This document shows, piece by piece, positions 26,492 to 34,798 of a DNA stretch of 52,219 bases. Source of the DNA: Streptomyces sp. DI166 (GTDB lineage: Bacteria; Actinomycetota; Actinomycetes; Streptomycetales; Streptomycetaceae); assembly GCF_900091315.1 (NCBI RefSeq), contig NZ_FLSP01000062.1, positions 1 to 52,219 on the forward strand. Reading direction: 5' to 3'. The notes under the pieces were generated by a model. That model saw nothing but the letters and a program-made list of their open reading frames with translations, was not told where the DNA came from and did no database searches. The stretch's first letter is position 1; each line of letters opens with the position of its first letter. The position numbers and the translations under genes were made by a program.

Positions 26492-26671
26492 TCAGCGAAA
26501 GCGGCCCGACACCGGGCGCGGGGGTGAAGCGGGCAGTCGACTTGTCGACCGGGTCGGTGCGGTGATCGCGTAGCGGCGGGCGGCAGCTCGTACGAGTTGC
26601 TGTAGCTGCTCAAAAGGCAGTTGTGCGATGCCAGCCAGGCCCTGGGCGGCGGCCAGGCCGAAGGGGGACAT
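26492..26671 (-). CDS. Small hypothetical protein
   Basis: A 59-residue frame from ATG 26671 (complement), 25 bases after the stop of the upstream gene. MSPFGLAAAQGLAGIAQLPF followed by EQLQQLVRAAARRYA looks like a coherent amphipathic helical protein. The ribosome binding site is weak. Its end lies just upstream of the surface protein gene. Confidence 0.45.
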   Translation of the reverse strand: MSPFGLAAAQGLAGIAQLPFEQLQQLVRAAARRYAITAPTRSTSRLPASPPRPVSGRFR

Positions 26672-26696
26672 GCGGAACTCTGTGACGAGGTGGTGT

Positions 26697-27173
26697 TCAA
26701 CGGCTGCGGAGCGAGGCCCCGGTGGTGGCTGTGGGCTGGGCAACAGGGCGGGCTGCCGGGCGGGGTGCGGCAGGTGCCGGGATCCAGAGGTGGGCGTACT
26801 GCTCGATCGCGGTGCGCAGCCCGGCGCCGTCCGCGCCGTGCCACGGCGGCTGGCTGCTGTGGGCGTGCCAGTCGCGGATGACGGCGTGGCCGTCGCGGCC
26901 GGCCACCAGGTCGCGGGCCTCATCGCGGCGGGCGAAGGTGCCGTGGTCGGCGAAGCGGAGGATCGCCGTGTCGAGGACGCCCTGCTCGGGGTGGACGACG
27001 CGCAGGCGCAGTCCGTCGTACTCGCCTTGGCGGATGGTCGGGGCGAAGTCGATCCGCAGCCGCAGGGGCGAGGTCGGCTGCGGTGCGGCGTACAGGGTGT
27101 CGCCGATGACGGCGTACTGGTGGAAGGGCAGTTCGAGGACGTCATCGAAGAACTGCTGGGCGTGCAGGGCCAA
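26697..27173 (-). CDS. Hypothetical protein
   Basis: A 158-residue protein. The sequence shows a beta-rich N-terminus (PLRLRIDFAPTIRQGEYDGL) and a helix-loop RRDEARDLVAGRDGHAVIRD, with a Pro/Ala-rich tail after PAPAAPRPAARP. No domain recognised. It lies just downstream of the DUF317 gene and may share its transcript, because the gap is only 33 bases. Confidence 0.65.
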   Translation of the reverse strand: MALHAQQFFDDVLELPFHQYAVIGDTLYAAPQPTSPLRLRIDFAPTIRQGEYDGLRLRVVHPEQGVLDTAILRFADHGTFARRDEARDLVAGRDGHAVIRDWHAHSSQPPWHGADGAGLRTAIEQYAHLWIPAPAAPRPAARPVAQPTATTGASLRSR

Positions 27174-27206
27174 AGGGCTTCTCTCGGACGAAGGGCGTCT
27201 GGTCCC

Positions 27207-28085
27207 TCAGCGGCGGGGGACGGAGCGGCGGGCGGGCAGGGCTGCCGACGGGGTGGTCGTGGTGCTCCAGCGCGGAACGCTGCGCGTGGTCAGCGCGGGC
27301 GCCCGACGAGGAGCGCTACGGCGGACGTCGAGCGGTGTGGGAACCGAGGGCGGCGGAGGGGTGACGGGCACGAGCTGGGCGGTCTCGCGCAGGGCGCGCA
27401 ACATTTGGTCCTTCCAGCGGGGCAGGGGCGCGGGGTCGGACACGCTCTCGGTGATGGCCGTGACCAGTGAGATCGGCGTGTTCGTGGACGCGGTGGCGTA
27501 CCACCGGGCGTATCCGCTGGTCGGGCCGCCCTGCAGATACCAGCGGGCCTGAAGGGTGGTGAGTTCCTTCTCCGGATCGAGGCGTCCGGTGGCGAATTCG
27601 AGTCCGGCCATGCCGTCGGTGGTCTGCAGTTCCATGACGCCCCACCGCCTCGGCTGGATCTTCCAGCCGCGGTTGATCAGCGGGACGATCGCGTTGAAGG
27701 CGACGAGTTCGGGGTCGGCGGGGTTGGGGCGGGCGAGGTAGCGCTCGGGGCCGGCCTGGTACGCGGACGCCAGGGCCGTGGTGAAGGCAGTGACGAACTC
27801 GGTGGGGCACATGTCGTTGAAACTGACGCCCCAGGTGGGCGGGCCGAAGCGGTCTTCGTAGGCGTTGATGCGCCACAGCCCGTCGTCGCCGCCTTCTGGT
27901 AGGTGACCGAGGCGGATCTTGCGGTCAGGAGCCGTGACGTAGACGTTTCCGAGGTCGTCATCGGTCAGTTGCCAGCCGAGCGCCAGCAGGGGCTCAAGGG
28001 CGGGGTCGCCGGTGTAGGTGCTGCCGGCGAGATAGCGGGGGAAGACGTAGACGTCGCCGTCTATGTCTGCATCGGGATCGTTCAA
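27207..28085 (-). CDS. DUF317-domain protein
   Basis: A 292-residue protein with two DUF317 units: VFPRYLAGSTYTGDPALEPL with NVYVTAPDRKIRLGHLPEGG and FGPPTWGVSFNDMCPTEFVT, then RGWKIQPRRWGVMELQTTDG in the second half. The C-terminal 60 residues are Pro/Arg-rich and probably disordered. TTG 28085 is the only start near the domain; its ribosome binding site is poor, so a downstream start is possible. DUF317 function is unknown. It may be co-transcribed with the ATP-grasp gene. Confidence 0.8.
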   Translation of the reverse strand: MNDPDADIDGDVYVFPRYLAGSTYTGDPALEPLLALGWQLTDDDLGNVYVTAPDRKIRLGHLPEGGDDGLWRINAYEDRFGPPTWGVSFNDMCPTEFVTAFTTALASAYQAGPERYLARPNPADPELVAFNAIVPLINRGWKIQPRRWGVMELQTTDGMAGLEFATGRLDPEKELTTLQARWYLQGGPTSGYARWYATASTNTPISLVTAITESVSDPAPLPRWKDQMLRALRETAQLVPVTPPPPSVPTPLDVRRSAPRRAPALTTRSVPRWSTTTTPSAALPARRSVPRR

Positions 28086-28121
28086 GGAGGCATCCGGATA
28101 CAGGTCGGGCGCGTGGTCGCG

Positions 28122-29366
28122 TCAGGCGGTCTCAGCGGGGGTGACCTGGACGGACAGGTACCGGTACGCCTCGGTGGAGCGGGCCTGCGCAACCTTGGCG
28201 CTGGGTCCGGTGGTGATGAGGTAGCCGATGCGGGCGCTGAACATGTCGCCGTCCGGTGGCAGCACGAGCCGGTCGCCGGCGTCGCGGTGGAAGGTGACGC
28301 GCTCGAGCCAGTCGGCGTGGTCGGTGAACTCGGCGTCCAGGCGGCGCTCGGTGAGGGTGCCGGAGTACACCGGATAGATCAGCCGGATCGCCGCTGACTG
28401 ACTGCGCGTTGGGGTGAGGTCGGGCAGCATTCCGCAGGCGATGTCGGCGGCGGCGCGGGCCAGGTCGACGCCGGTCGCGAGGTGGACGAGGTGGCCGATC
28501 ATGTCGCCGGCGATGCGTGCGTTGACCTCGATCAGGCGCGGGCGGCCATCGACGATGCGGATCTCGACGTGGCTGACGCCGTCGGTGACGCCGACGGCGT
28601 CGAGGGCCGCGACGGCGACCGGCGCCACGGTCGCGAGCAGCTCGTCGTTCGCGTCGACGACGTGCGCCAGCTCCTCGAAGTAGGGCGGCATCCCGACGGT
28701 CTTGCGGGTGACGGCGACCACGGTGGTCTGCCCCTGGAAGGTGACGCACTCGACGCTCACTTCCTCCCCGTCGAGGTACTCCTCGACCAGGACCTGGGTG
28801 CTCTCCACGCCGTGGCCGGCGGTCTGCGCGGCGAAGGCGTACGCGGCGGGCAGTTCGCTTGCGTTGTCGACGCGGATGACGCCCATGCTCGCGGCGTGCG
28901 CGGCGGGCTTGAGGACGACGGGATAGCCGATCAGTGCGGCGGCGTCGGCCGCCTCCCGCTCGGTGCGCACGCTCACGGAGATGGCGGAGGGCACCCCGTG
29001 GCGGGCGAACAGCGTGCGGGAGGTGTGCTTGTTGCGGCAGCCCTGGAGGGCTTCTGGAGTCGTCGTGGGCAGGCCGAGCTGGCGTGCGAGACGGGCGACG
29101 GGGACGAGGTACCACTCGGTCCACGTCAGCACGCCGGCCAGCTCGTGCCGCTCGGCGAGCGCGTGCCCGGCCGCGGCCAGTGACGCCTGGTCGGTGGGGT
29201 CGGCGACGGCGTAGTCGACGACGAACTCCTTCTCCCAGGTCGGCTCGGCGCCGGAGATCAGGACGATGTCGTAGTGGGCACGGACGTTTTCAAGGCAGTA
29301 CGCCCGATACGCGTGCGCCTCCATGTCGGCGGCTGCGACTACCAGGACGACGGGGCGAGAGGACAA
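28122..29366 (-). CDS. ATP-grasp ligase
   Basis: A 414-residue protein. RNKHTSRTLFARHGVPSAIS and IGYPVVLKPAAHAASMGVIR give the ATP-binding lysines. VLVEEYLDGEEVSVECVTFQ is the adenine-contact region, and HVEIRIVDGRPRLIEVNARI carries the metal-binding Glu and Asn. These are all hallmarks of carboxylate-amine ligases such as L-amino-acid ligases and BtrJ-like peptide ligases. It joins a carboxylate to an amine with ATP. Beside an MFS exporter and HxlR-type regulators it may make a small peptide-like product that is exported, but the substrates are unknown. Confidence 0.9.
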   Translation of the reverse strand: MSSRPVVLVVAAADMEAHAYRAYCLENVRAHYDIVLISGAEPTWEKEFVVDYAVADPTDQASLAAAGHALAERHELAGVLTWTEWYLVPVARLARQLGLPTTTPEALQGCRNKHTSRTLFARHGVPSAISVSVRTEREAADAAALIGYPVVLKPAAHAASMGVIRVDNASELPAAYAFAAQTAGHGVESTQVLVEEYLDGEEVSVECVTFQGQTTVVAVTRKTVGMPPYFEELAHVVDANDELLATVAPVAVAALDAVGVTDGVSHVEIRIVDGRPRLIEVNARIAGDMIGHLVHLATGVDLARAAADIACGMLPDLTPTRSQSAAIRLIYPVYSGTLTERRLDAEFTDHADWLERVTFHRDAGDRLVLPPDGDMFSARIGYLITTGPSAKVAQARSTEAYRYLSVQVTPAETA

Positions 29367-29418
29367 CAGGGCTCCAAACAGTGGCAGGGCAAGATGAGTT
29401 GAGGCAGGCGGCCGGGGT

Positions 29419-29757
29419 TCAGGGGGTGCGGCGACGGCGCAGCTCGAAGGCGGACGCCCAGTGGGGGTGGTCTGCGATCAGCTTTCGGGCGTACAGGGCG
29501 GTGAAGTTGTTGTTCAGGCCGCGCACGCCTGGGGGCAGCTGCCAGCGCAGGTCCTCGAACAGCGCCTTCAGCCCGACCCGGGTGGCTCCGGTGGCGAGCC
29601 GGTCGGCGGTGAGGCGTTCCAACGCGCGGTAGACGTACGGGTGCTCGGCGTCGAAGGCCAGGAACCGGTCCATCAGGGTGGGCCGCGATCCTGCGCGAAA
29701 CGACGGTCGGGATATCGGAAGGATCATCTGGTCGGCCGGGGCGTGGGACGTGGGCAT
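29419..29757 (-). CDS. Small phage/plasmid-type hypothetical protein
   Basis: A 112-residue protein from ATG 29757 (complement). LMDRFLAFDAEHPYVYRALE, then GLKALFEDLRWQLPPGVRGL and LNNNFTALYARKLIADHP, match a small helical family seen often in actinobacterial and phage genomes. Its function is not known. It lies between the ATP-grasp and MFS genes in the same direction and was probably inserted there as part of the element. Confidence 0.75.
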   Translation of the reverse strand: MPTSHAPADQMILPISRPSFRAGSRPTLMDRFLAFDAEHPYVYRALERLTADRLATGATRVGLKALFEDLRWQLPPGVRGLNNNFTALYARKLIADHPHWASAFELRRRRTP

Positions 29758-29789
29758 GGCGGGGCTCCGTGAGGTGTGCAGGCAGGCGG

Positions 29790-31031
29790 TCAGGCGAAGG
29801 AGGTACGCAGGGCTGGCGTGGTGCGCAGCCGGGCGAAGGCGGTGAACAGGCCCGCTGCCTGGAGTACGGCGCAGAGCGCGATGACGTGGCCGAGCTGGGC
29901 GGGCGGCACGGCGGCGACGAGGACGCCGGCCAGCGGGAAGGGCAGCAACAGCAGCAAGATCGTCAGGGAGAGAGTGGCGCCGAACACGTCGGCGGGGATG
30001 AGGCGGGAGCGCAGGGTGCGCAGCACGACGGTCATGCCGCCTTCGCCGGCCATGAGGACGGCGATCAGGGCGAGATACGCGTGGTAGGTGTCGGCGAAGG
30101 AGACGGCCAGGCAGGCGGTGGCGGCGATCGTGGCGGACACGACGCCGACCGGCCAAAGGCCGAGACGGTCAATCGCCCGACGGCACAGGGCGACCGCGCC
30201 GAGCGTGGCGACCGCAGCCACCGACCAGATGAATCCGACGTCGGCCGTGGAGTGGCCGAGCTGCTTGACGATGATCACCGGGGCGGCGGCCTGCAGCAGG
30301 CCGACGGCCAGGTTGGACACGGTCAGTCCGGCCACCAGCCAGCCGAGCGCCGGCAGGGCCCGCAGGGTCGACCATCCGGTGCGCAGCCCCTTGCCGACCG
30401 GCTGCGCGGCGGAGGGCTGCGGTCGACGGTACTGGCGCGGAGCGAGGACGCTGGTGAGCAGTGAGGAGACGGCGATCACCGTCAGCATGCCGGTGGCGCC
30501 GGTCCACTGGAGCAGGAGGCCGGCCAGTGCCGGGCCGGTCAGGGTGGCGACCTGGTCAATGCCGAGGAGCACCGACTGGACCCGGTGGGCGCGGGCGCCG
30601 GCCTCGCGGCTGGCGACGCCGCCCGCGGTCTCGGTCGCGATGTACGAGCACTCTGTGAGAATCCCGGTGGACGCGGCGAGCACCATGACGGTGACGGTCG
30701 CCCCGAGTCCCGCTTCCTGCCGGGGCAGGAGGAGTGCGGCGGCCAGGACGACCAGGGCGCGGGCCACCGAGGCGTAGCGGAGCACGGCTGTGGTGCCATG
30801 GCGGTCGACCAGGGCCCCGGCGAACGCGAACGCACCCAGTCTTGGGATCCATTCCAGCGCGAAGGCGAGGCCGGTCAGGGCTGCGGAGTTGGTGGTGGCC
30901 AACACCAGTAGCGGGATGCCGTAGGTGGCCATGGCGAACGCGGCGGCGTCCGTGCTGCGCGGCAGGTAGATGCCGCGCAGCACAGTGGGGACCGGGCGGC
31001 GGGCATGCCGCGGTCCGACACGGGATCTCAC
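29790..31031 (-). CDS. Major facilitator superfamily transporter
   Basis: A 413-residue protein with about twelve hydrophobic segments and MFS cues: the cytoplasmic loop FAGALVDRHGTTAVLRYASV (motif A-like, after TM2) and a central charged loop around residue 205 (PRQYRRPQPSAAQPVGKGLR). It resembles drug and metabolite exporters of the MFS_1 group. GTG 31031 overlaps the stop of the upstream winged-helix gene, so expression is coupled. A role in exporting the product of the ATP-grasp ligase is inferred from position. Confidence 0.85.
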   Translation of the reverse strand: MRSRVGPRHARRPVPTVLRGIYLPRSTDAAAFAMATYGIPLLVLATTNSAALTGLAFALEWIPRLGAFAFAGALVDRHGTTAVLRYASVARALVVLAAALLLPRQEAGLGATVTVMVLAASTGILTECSYIATETAGGVASREAGARAHRVQSVLLGIDQVATLTGPALAGLLLQWTGATGMLTVIAVSSLLTSVLAPRQYRRPQPSAAQPVGKGLRTGWSTLRALPALGWLVAGLTVSNLAVGLLQAAAPVIIVKQLGHSTADVGFIWSVAAVATLGAVALCRRAIDRLGLWPVGVVSATIAATACLAVSFADTYHAYLALIAVLMAGEGGMTVVLRTLRSRLIPADVFGATLSLTILLLLLPFPLAGVLVAAVPPAQLGHVIALCAVLQAAGLFTAFARLRTTPALRTSFA

Positions 31032-31543
31032 GCAGCGCGCCCCGCTTCCGCCGGCGGCTGCGCGCAGCGGGCGTCGGCGTGCTGCAGGACGCGGGGGTAC
31101 GCCTGCAGAAACTCGGCCAGGACCTGGTGCGGTGCCGACGGCTCCAGGCTCGAGCCGGTCGCTTGCGGGCTGCGGCTCGACAGCTGGAGGGGGTGCTGGA
31201 CGCGGGTGACGAAGTCGCTGCTGGTGTCGGGAAACTGACGGGCACGCGCCCAGCGGGCCGCTGTGTCGTACACCTCGGCCAGGGCCTCGCCGCTCGCGGT
31301 GAGCCGGTAGCGGTCGGGGGCCTGCTCGTCGGCGTGGACCAGGCCGAGGTCACGGGCGACGTCGATGGCATAGCGCAGCTGCCCGGCGGTGAGGTCACCG
31401 AAGGCGCTCTGCAGGCTGCCCTTCTGGTGGCTGATGGGGCCGTTGTCGTCGATCTCGGTGACCAGGCGGATCAGGGCCAGCAGGGTCAGGGTCCGGATCG
31501 CGCGGCGTTGGTGCAGGAGGGCCTGGGGCAGGGAGCGGTTCAT
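31028..31543 (-). CDS. Winged-helix regulator-like protein
   Basis: A 171-residue protein from ATG 31543 (complement), which overlaps the stop of the HxlR gene. FGDLTAGQLRYAIDVARDLG followed by APDRYRLTASGEALAEVYDT is the winged-helix core: a recognition helix, then a wing ending in YRLTASG. The N-terminal RTLTLLALIRLVTEIDDNGP is helical. It resembles the C-terminal domain of the neighbouring HxlR protein, so it may be a duplicated regulatory domain. It probably controls the MFS gene. Confidence 0.7.
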   Translation of the reverse strand: MNRSLPQALLHQRRAIRTLTLLALIRLVTEIDDNGPISHQKGSLQSAFGDLTAGQLRYAIDVARDLGLVHADEQAPDRYRLTASGEALAEVYDTAARWARARQFPDTSSDFVTRVQHPLQLSSRSPQATGSSLEPSAPHQVLAEFLQAYPRVLQHADARCAQPPAEAGRAA

Positions 31544-32433
31544 CGGCGCGGGCCTCCTGCCGGGGAAATCGGGCGGGCGGGTATCTGGTGGGAGAAGAGG
31601 TCTCCGGGCCTCCAGGCCGGACGGTCCGGGGGCGTGGTGGTCAGTGCGGGACGCGCCGCCGGTGCAGCCGGAACCGCAGGCGCAGGAAGACGAGTCGGAG
31701 TGGTGGCCCACGGGCCGGAACGGTTCTGCGACGGGGCGGCGCCCTGCCCCGGGGTCCGACGGGCATCAGCCTCGGGGGCAGGGGCGGTGGCCCAGGCGGA
31801 GATCGCCTGGAAGACGGGGGCGAGAGCCCGGCCGCTCGCGGTCAGCTGGTAGCCGCCGGTTCCGCCGACGATGACGAGTCCGTCGGCGACCAGGCGTTCC
31901 AGCGGCTTGTAGACGGCGGTCAGCCCGTAGCCGGGCATGGCCTCGGACGCCAGCGTCTTGGCGGTCGCCGTGCCCCGGGTCTGCAGGCAGAGCAGGATCG
32001 GGGTGGCATGTCGGGGCGCGAGCAGCGCCACGGCGTCGTCGATGTTCTGGGCTGGCGCGATCCGCTCGGGTTCCATCGCGCCGGTGTGCTTGTTGGCGAC
32101 CAACTCCTTCTCCAGATACGTGTCGCCCCAGGACGCGATCACCGTGAGGACGGGCAGCAGCGCCGAGCCGCGGCTGGTGAGGCCGTACGTGACGTGGCGC
32201 GGGGCGTACTCCGTGCGCTCGATGACGCCGGCGTTGGTGAGGTGACGCAGCCGGGGGTGGAGCTGGCCGTCCGCCAGCCACGGCAGCCTCGGCTTGAACT
32301 CGGCGTAACGCAGCGGCTGGGAGGAGACGGTCATCAGCACCCACACGCTCCAGCGCGGGGCGAGCAGGTCCAGGGTCTTGGTGACGCCCAAGAGATCGGT
32401 CGGTGTGGCGGGCGACGGCGCGGTGGTGGCCAA
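31540..32433 (-). CDS. Double-domain HxlR-family transcriptional regulator
   Basis: A 297-residue protein with two winged-helix domains in tandem. The first (LDLLAPRWSVWVLMTVSSQP, RYAEFKPRLPWLADGQLHPR and TYGLTSRGSALLP) is classic HxlR. The second (LLAPRHATPILLCLQTRGTA to GGYQLTASGRALAPVFQAIS) resembles it at lower similarity. HxlR proteins are DNA-binding repressors or activators. The C-terminal 80 residues are Pro/Ala-rich. Expression is coupled to the downstream winged-helix and MFS genes by overlaps. Confidence 0.85.
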   Translation of the reverse strand: MATTAPSPATPTDLLGVTKTLDLLAPRWSVWVLMTVSSQPLRYAEFKPRLPWLADGQLHPRLRHLTNAGVIERTEYAPRHVTYGLTSRGSALLPVLTVIASWGDTYLEKELVANKHTGAMEPERIAPAQNIDDAVALLAPRHATPILLCLQTRGTATAKTLASEAMPGYGLTAVYKPLERLVADGLVIVGGTGGYQLTASGRALAPVFQAISAWATAPAPEADARRTPGQGAAPSQNRSGPWATTPTRLPAPAVPAAPAARPALTTTPPDRPAWRPGDLFSHQIPARPISPAGGPRR

Positions 32434-32463
32434 GAAGGTGGCTCCTCAAGCGGTACAGGTGGA

Positions 32464-32886
32464 TCAGCGGGTGCGGGAGGTGGTCGCCGTCGGCGTGGCC
32501 GGGAGCGGCGCAGCCGGCGGGTGGGTGTCCGGTGCGGACACCCGGCGCAGACCGCCCAGGACCGCGCTGGTGCTCTTGGCGTAGGCGTCGCGGGTGGCGA
32601 CGGACTCGGCGATGCGGCGGGCGCAGTCGAGGATGTGACCGGCGGCGAAGCCGCCGATCTCCCGGTCAGGGGCGGTGAGTTCACGCAGTCGCTGTAGCTG
32701 GAAGGCGATGTTGCGTTCGGCGAGGGCCAAGTCGCTGTGGGTGCCGGTCAGGGCGGCGAGCAGCGTGGTCTCGGGGGTCGCCTCGGCGAGGGCTTCGAGT
32801 TCAGCGAGCGGCTGTCCGTACAGCGCCTCAATGCGCTGGGCGACGAGCTGGGAAACGGCGGGGGACGGGGTGTCGGACTGGGGCAA
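32464..32886 (-). CDS. Helical protein of a locally expanded family
   Basis: A 140-residue protein. TTG 32886 (complement) is the likely start. The core RIEALYGQPLAELEALAEAT, then LALAERNIAFQLQRLRELTA and ESVATRDAYAKSTSAVLGGL, is predicted to be a helical bundle. The same layout (alternating helices and a C-terminal AxRD[AG] helix) is seen in the proteins at 32898, 33335 and 34799. The C-terminal tail is Pro/Ala/Thr-rich. No known domain. Confidence 0.65.
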   Translation of the reverse strand: MPQSDTPSPAVSQLVAQRIEALYGQPLAELEALAEATPETTLLAALTGTHSDLALAERNIAFQLQRLRELTAPDREIGGFAAGHILDCARRIAESVATRDAYAKSTSAVLGGLRRVSAPDTHPPAAPLPATPTATTSRTR

Positions 32887-32897
32887 TCGGTGGACTT

Positions 32898-33338
32898 TCA
32901 GGGACGTCTGGTCCGCACCGCCCCGGCGCGGGATGCTGCCGGGGCGGGCGGAGCGGTGGCGGCGATCTTGGGACTCACCGCTGCGCGCGACACCGCTACT
33001 TGGTTCGGCGGGGGCATAGTGCGCAACAGCTCGTCGAGTGCGGCTGTGTAGCCGTCCCGGCCGGCCAGAGCCGCCTGAAGCCAGTCCGCGTCCCACCGCA
33101 GGTCCTCGGCGGACAGAGCGTCCATGTCCCCGTCGGCTGCCGTCGCGGCATGGACGCGGTCACGGACACGGGCCACCTGCTCCTCGGCGACCGCGAGGAA
33201 GCTGCGCAGTTCCAGCGCCCGCTGGAGTGCAGCACTCGCCTCGCCGCGGGTTGCATGCGCGTACAGTTCGGCTACTTCGGCACCGAACGCTTCCTGCAGT
33301 GCCGCATCACGGCTGCTGGACCTTTGAATGACGCTCAC
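32898..33338 (-). CDS. Helical protein of a locally expanded family
   Basis: A 146-residue protein from GTG 33338 (complement), overlapping the next gene. The core AFGAEVAELYAHATRGEASA, LELRSFLAVAEEQVARVRDR and AALAGRDGYTAALDELLRTM repeats the helical pattern of its neighbours, including the AxRD[AG] helix. The last 30 residues are Pro/Ala-rich. Function unknown; its overlap and similarity suggest it arose by duplication with the flanking genes. Confidence 0.65.
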   Translation of the reverse strand: MSVIQRSSSRDAALQEAFGAEVAELYAHATRGEASAALQRALELRSFLAVAEEQVARVRDRVHAATAADGDMDALSAEDLRWDADWLQAALAGRDGYTAALDELLRTMPPPNQVAVSRAAVSPKIAATAPPAPAASRAGAVRTRRP

Positions 33339-33793
33339 CGCGTGGCCCCGCGCGCCGTAGCGTTCCGCGCACTGGGGAGCGTGGGCGGAGAGGTAGGCAG
33401 GGCCGGAGCGCGACGGACGGCGGGAGACGCGCCGCGCCACACCCCGGGTCCGCGCTTGCCGGGGGCGTTGGGGTCGAGGAGGTACTTCACGACCATGGCG
33501 CGGCCGTCGCGGGAGGCGACAGCAGCGTTGACCTGGTGGGCCAACTCCACGACGGGATCGTCGAGTACGTCGCCCGCGTGCGTGCCCAGTGCCTCGACGA
33601 GCGCGTCCTCGGCGGTGTCGAGCGCCTGCTGCGTCTCGGCGAGCAGGCCGTACCAGTGCACGACGGTGGTGGCCTCGGGATTGGCCTGCGGTGCCGCCTC
33701 AACCGCTCGGCGCAGATCAGCGAGCGGCATCTGGAATCGGCCCTCGATTCGCTCGGTGATGACACCCATGACGTCTTCGCTGTCATCAAGCAC
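33335..33793 (-). CDS. Helical protein of a locally expanded family
   Basis: A 152-residue protein from GTG 33793 (complement), preceded by GAAGGGAG. RIEGRFQMPLADLRRAVEAA, GLLAETQQALDTAEDALVEA and AAVASRDGRAMVVKYLLDPN show the shared helical layout and AxRD[AG] helix. A Pro/Arg-rich tail follows. It is the first gene after the palindromic site at 33917-33943 on the minus strand. Confidence 0.65.
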   Translation of the reverse strand: MLDDSEDVMGVITERIEGRFQMPLADLRRAVEAAPQANPEATTVVHWYGLLAETQQALDTAEDALVEALGTHAGDVLDDPVVELAHQVNAAVASRDGRAMVVKYLLDPNAPGKRGPGVWRGASPAVRRAPALPTSPPTLPSARNATARGATR

Positions 33794-33908
33794 GAAGTAG
33801 CTCCCTTCTATTCGGGAATGCCGGTAGGGGATAGGGAATTGGCGTTACGGCGTGGAGAGGGAATGCGGAAGCAGCCCCAGGCGAATGCCGTGCGGGCTGA
33901 GAACAAGA

Positions 33909-33955
33909 ATCCGGAGAATCCCCGGTTTCGGTAACCGGGGATTGCGTGCTATGTT
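33909..33955 (+). promoter_or_regulatory. Recurrent palindromic promoter-like site, copy 1
   Basis: An inverted repeat AATCCCCGGTT (33917-33927), loop TCGGT, AACCGGGGATT (33933-33943). Read on the plus strand it gives TTCGGT (33927-33932), a 17-base spacer starting AACCGGGGAT, and TATGTT (33950-33955). The 31 bases from 33909 are identical to copy 2 at 37940. No plus-strand gene follows, so a transcript would be antisense to the gene at 34030; alternatively it is an operator for the minus-strand gene at 33793. Confidence 0.65.
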
Positions 33956-34029
33956 CCGCACCGCGTCCAGCCCGGCAGAAGGAAATCCGCCCTGGGCGAC
34001 AATCCAAATACCGTTGGATGAGCGGGAGT

Positions 34030-34743
34030 TCAGCGGCTGGGGCCGCGCGGAGGCGCGGGCCGCGCCGGCAGGCCCGGGACGGCGGTGGCCCGCGTCGCCG
34101 GCGAGGCCGTCGGCAGCTGCGGCTTGTCGCCGTTCCAGTGCGCTTCCCACCACTGGGTGGCGGCCTCGAAGGTCGGGAAGCCCCCCTCACGCAGGGTGTG
34201 CGTCCATGCGGTCGTGTCGACCTCTTCGAGGAGCACGCGGAAGGGCAGCGCCGCCTTCTCATCAAGCGCACGCAGCATCACGGTCGTCTGTACCGGGTCG
34301 TCATCGTTGGTGTAGCTGGTGAGCAGAGCGAAGTGATCGCCGTCGCTGCGCAGCCGCTTCTCCAAGGCGCTAGTGGCCTCGTTCGCGGGCGCGGTGCCCA
34401 TGCCATCGGGCAGGAGGATGGCCTCCTCGGGGCAGCCGCGGGCGATCAGCCAGGACTGGGCCATGGACGGCAGCGGCAGTTCCGCGTGGTCGAACTGGTA
34501 GGTCCGCGCGGCATGGTCGCGTTTGAGGTGCAGGGCGACGAGCCGCGGCTCCCCGGGGATGCCCCAGGTGACGGCGCGGTTATGCATCACAAAGAAGCTG
34601 TGCCTGGCGTCGGCACTGTGGTGCTCGGCGAGAACGGTCATCGAGTCCTGCTCGATGCCGATGTGGCTCCAGAACTGATCGGCGACGTGGTCGTTGACGG
34701 CTTCGTATCCGTCGAGGCGGAAATCGGGTTCGTATTTGGACAT
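34030..34743 (-). CDS. Hypothetical protein
   Basis: A 237-residue protein from ATG 34743 (complement). Segments SKYEPDFRLDGYEAVNDHVA, DARHSFFVMHNRAVTWGIPG and RTYQFDHAELPLPSMAQSWL are consistent with an alpha/beta domain. Residues after 205 are Pro/Ala-rich and end in PPRGPSR. No family recognised. It is isolated by gaps on both sides and could be crossed by an antisense transcript from the site at 33950. Confidence 0.65.
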   Translation of the reverse strand: MSKYEPDFRLDGYEAVNDHVADQFWSHIGIEQDSMTVLAEHHSADARHSFFVMHNRAVTWGIPGEPRLVALHLKRDHAARTYQFDHAELPLPSMAQSWLIARGCPEEAILLPDGMGTAPANEATSALEKRLRSDGDHFALLTSYTNDDDPVQTTVMLRALDEKAALPFRVLLEEVDTTAWTHTLREGGFPTFEAATQWWEAHWNGDKPQLPTASPATRATAVPGLPARPAPPRGPSR

Positions 34744-34798
34744 TGATGCTTTCGGTGATGGCGCCTGCGGCTTCCTGCGCGTGGCACGGATGCCCTGT

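Noticed and set aside
25404..26573. 389-residue plus-strand gene
   Set aside because: It is antisense to the LAxTG surface protein and consists of low-complexity Gly/Val/Arg shadow sequence.
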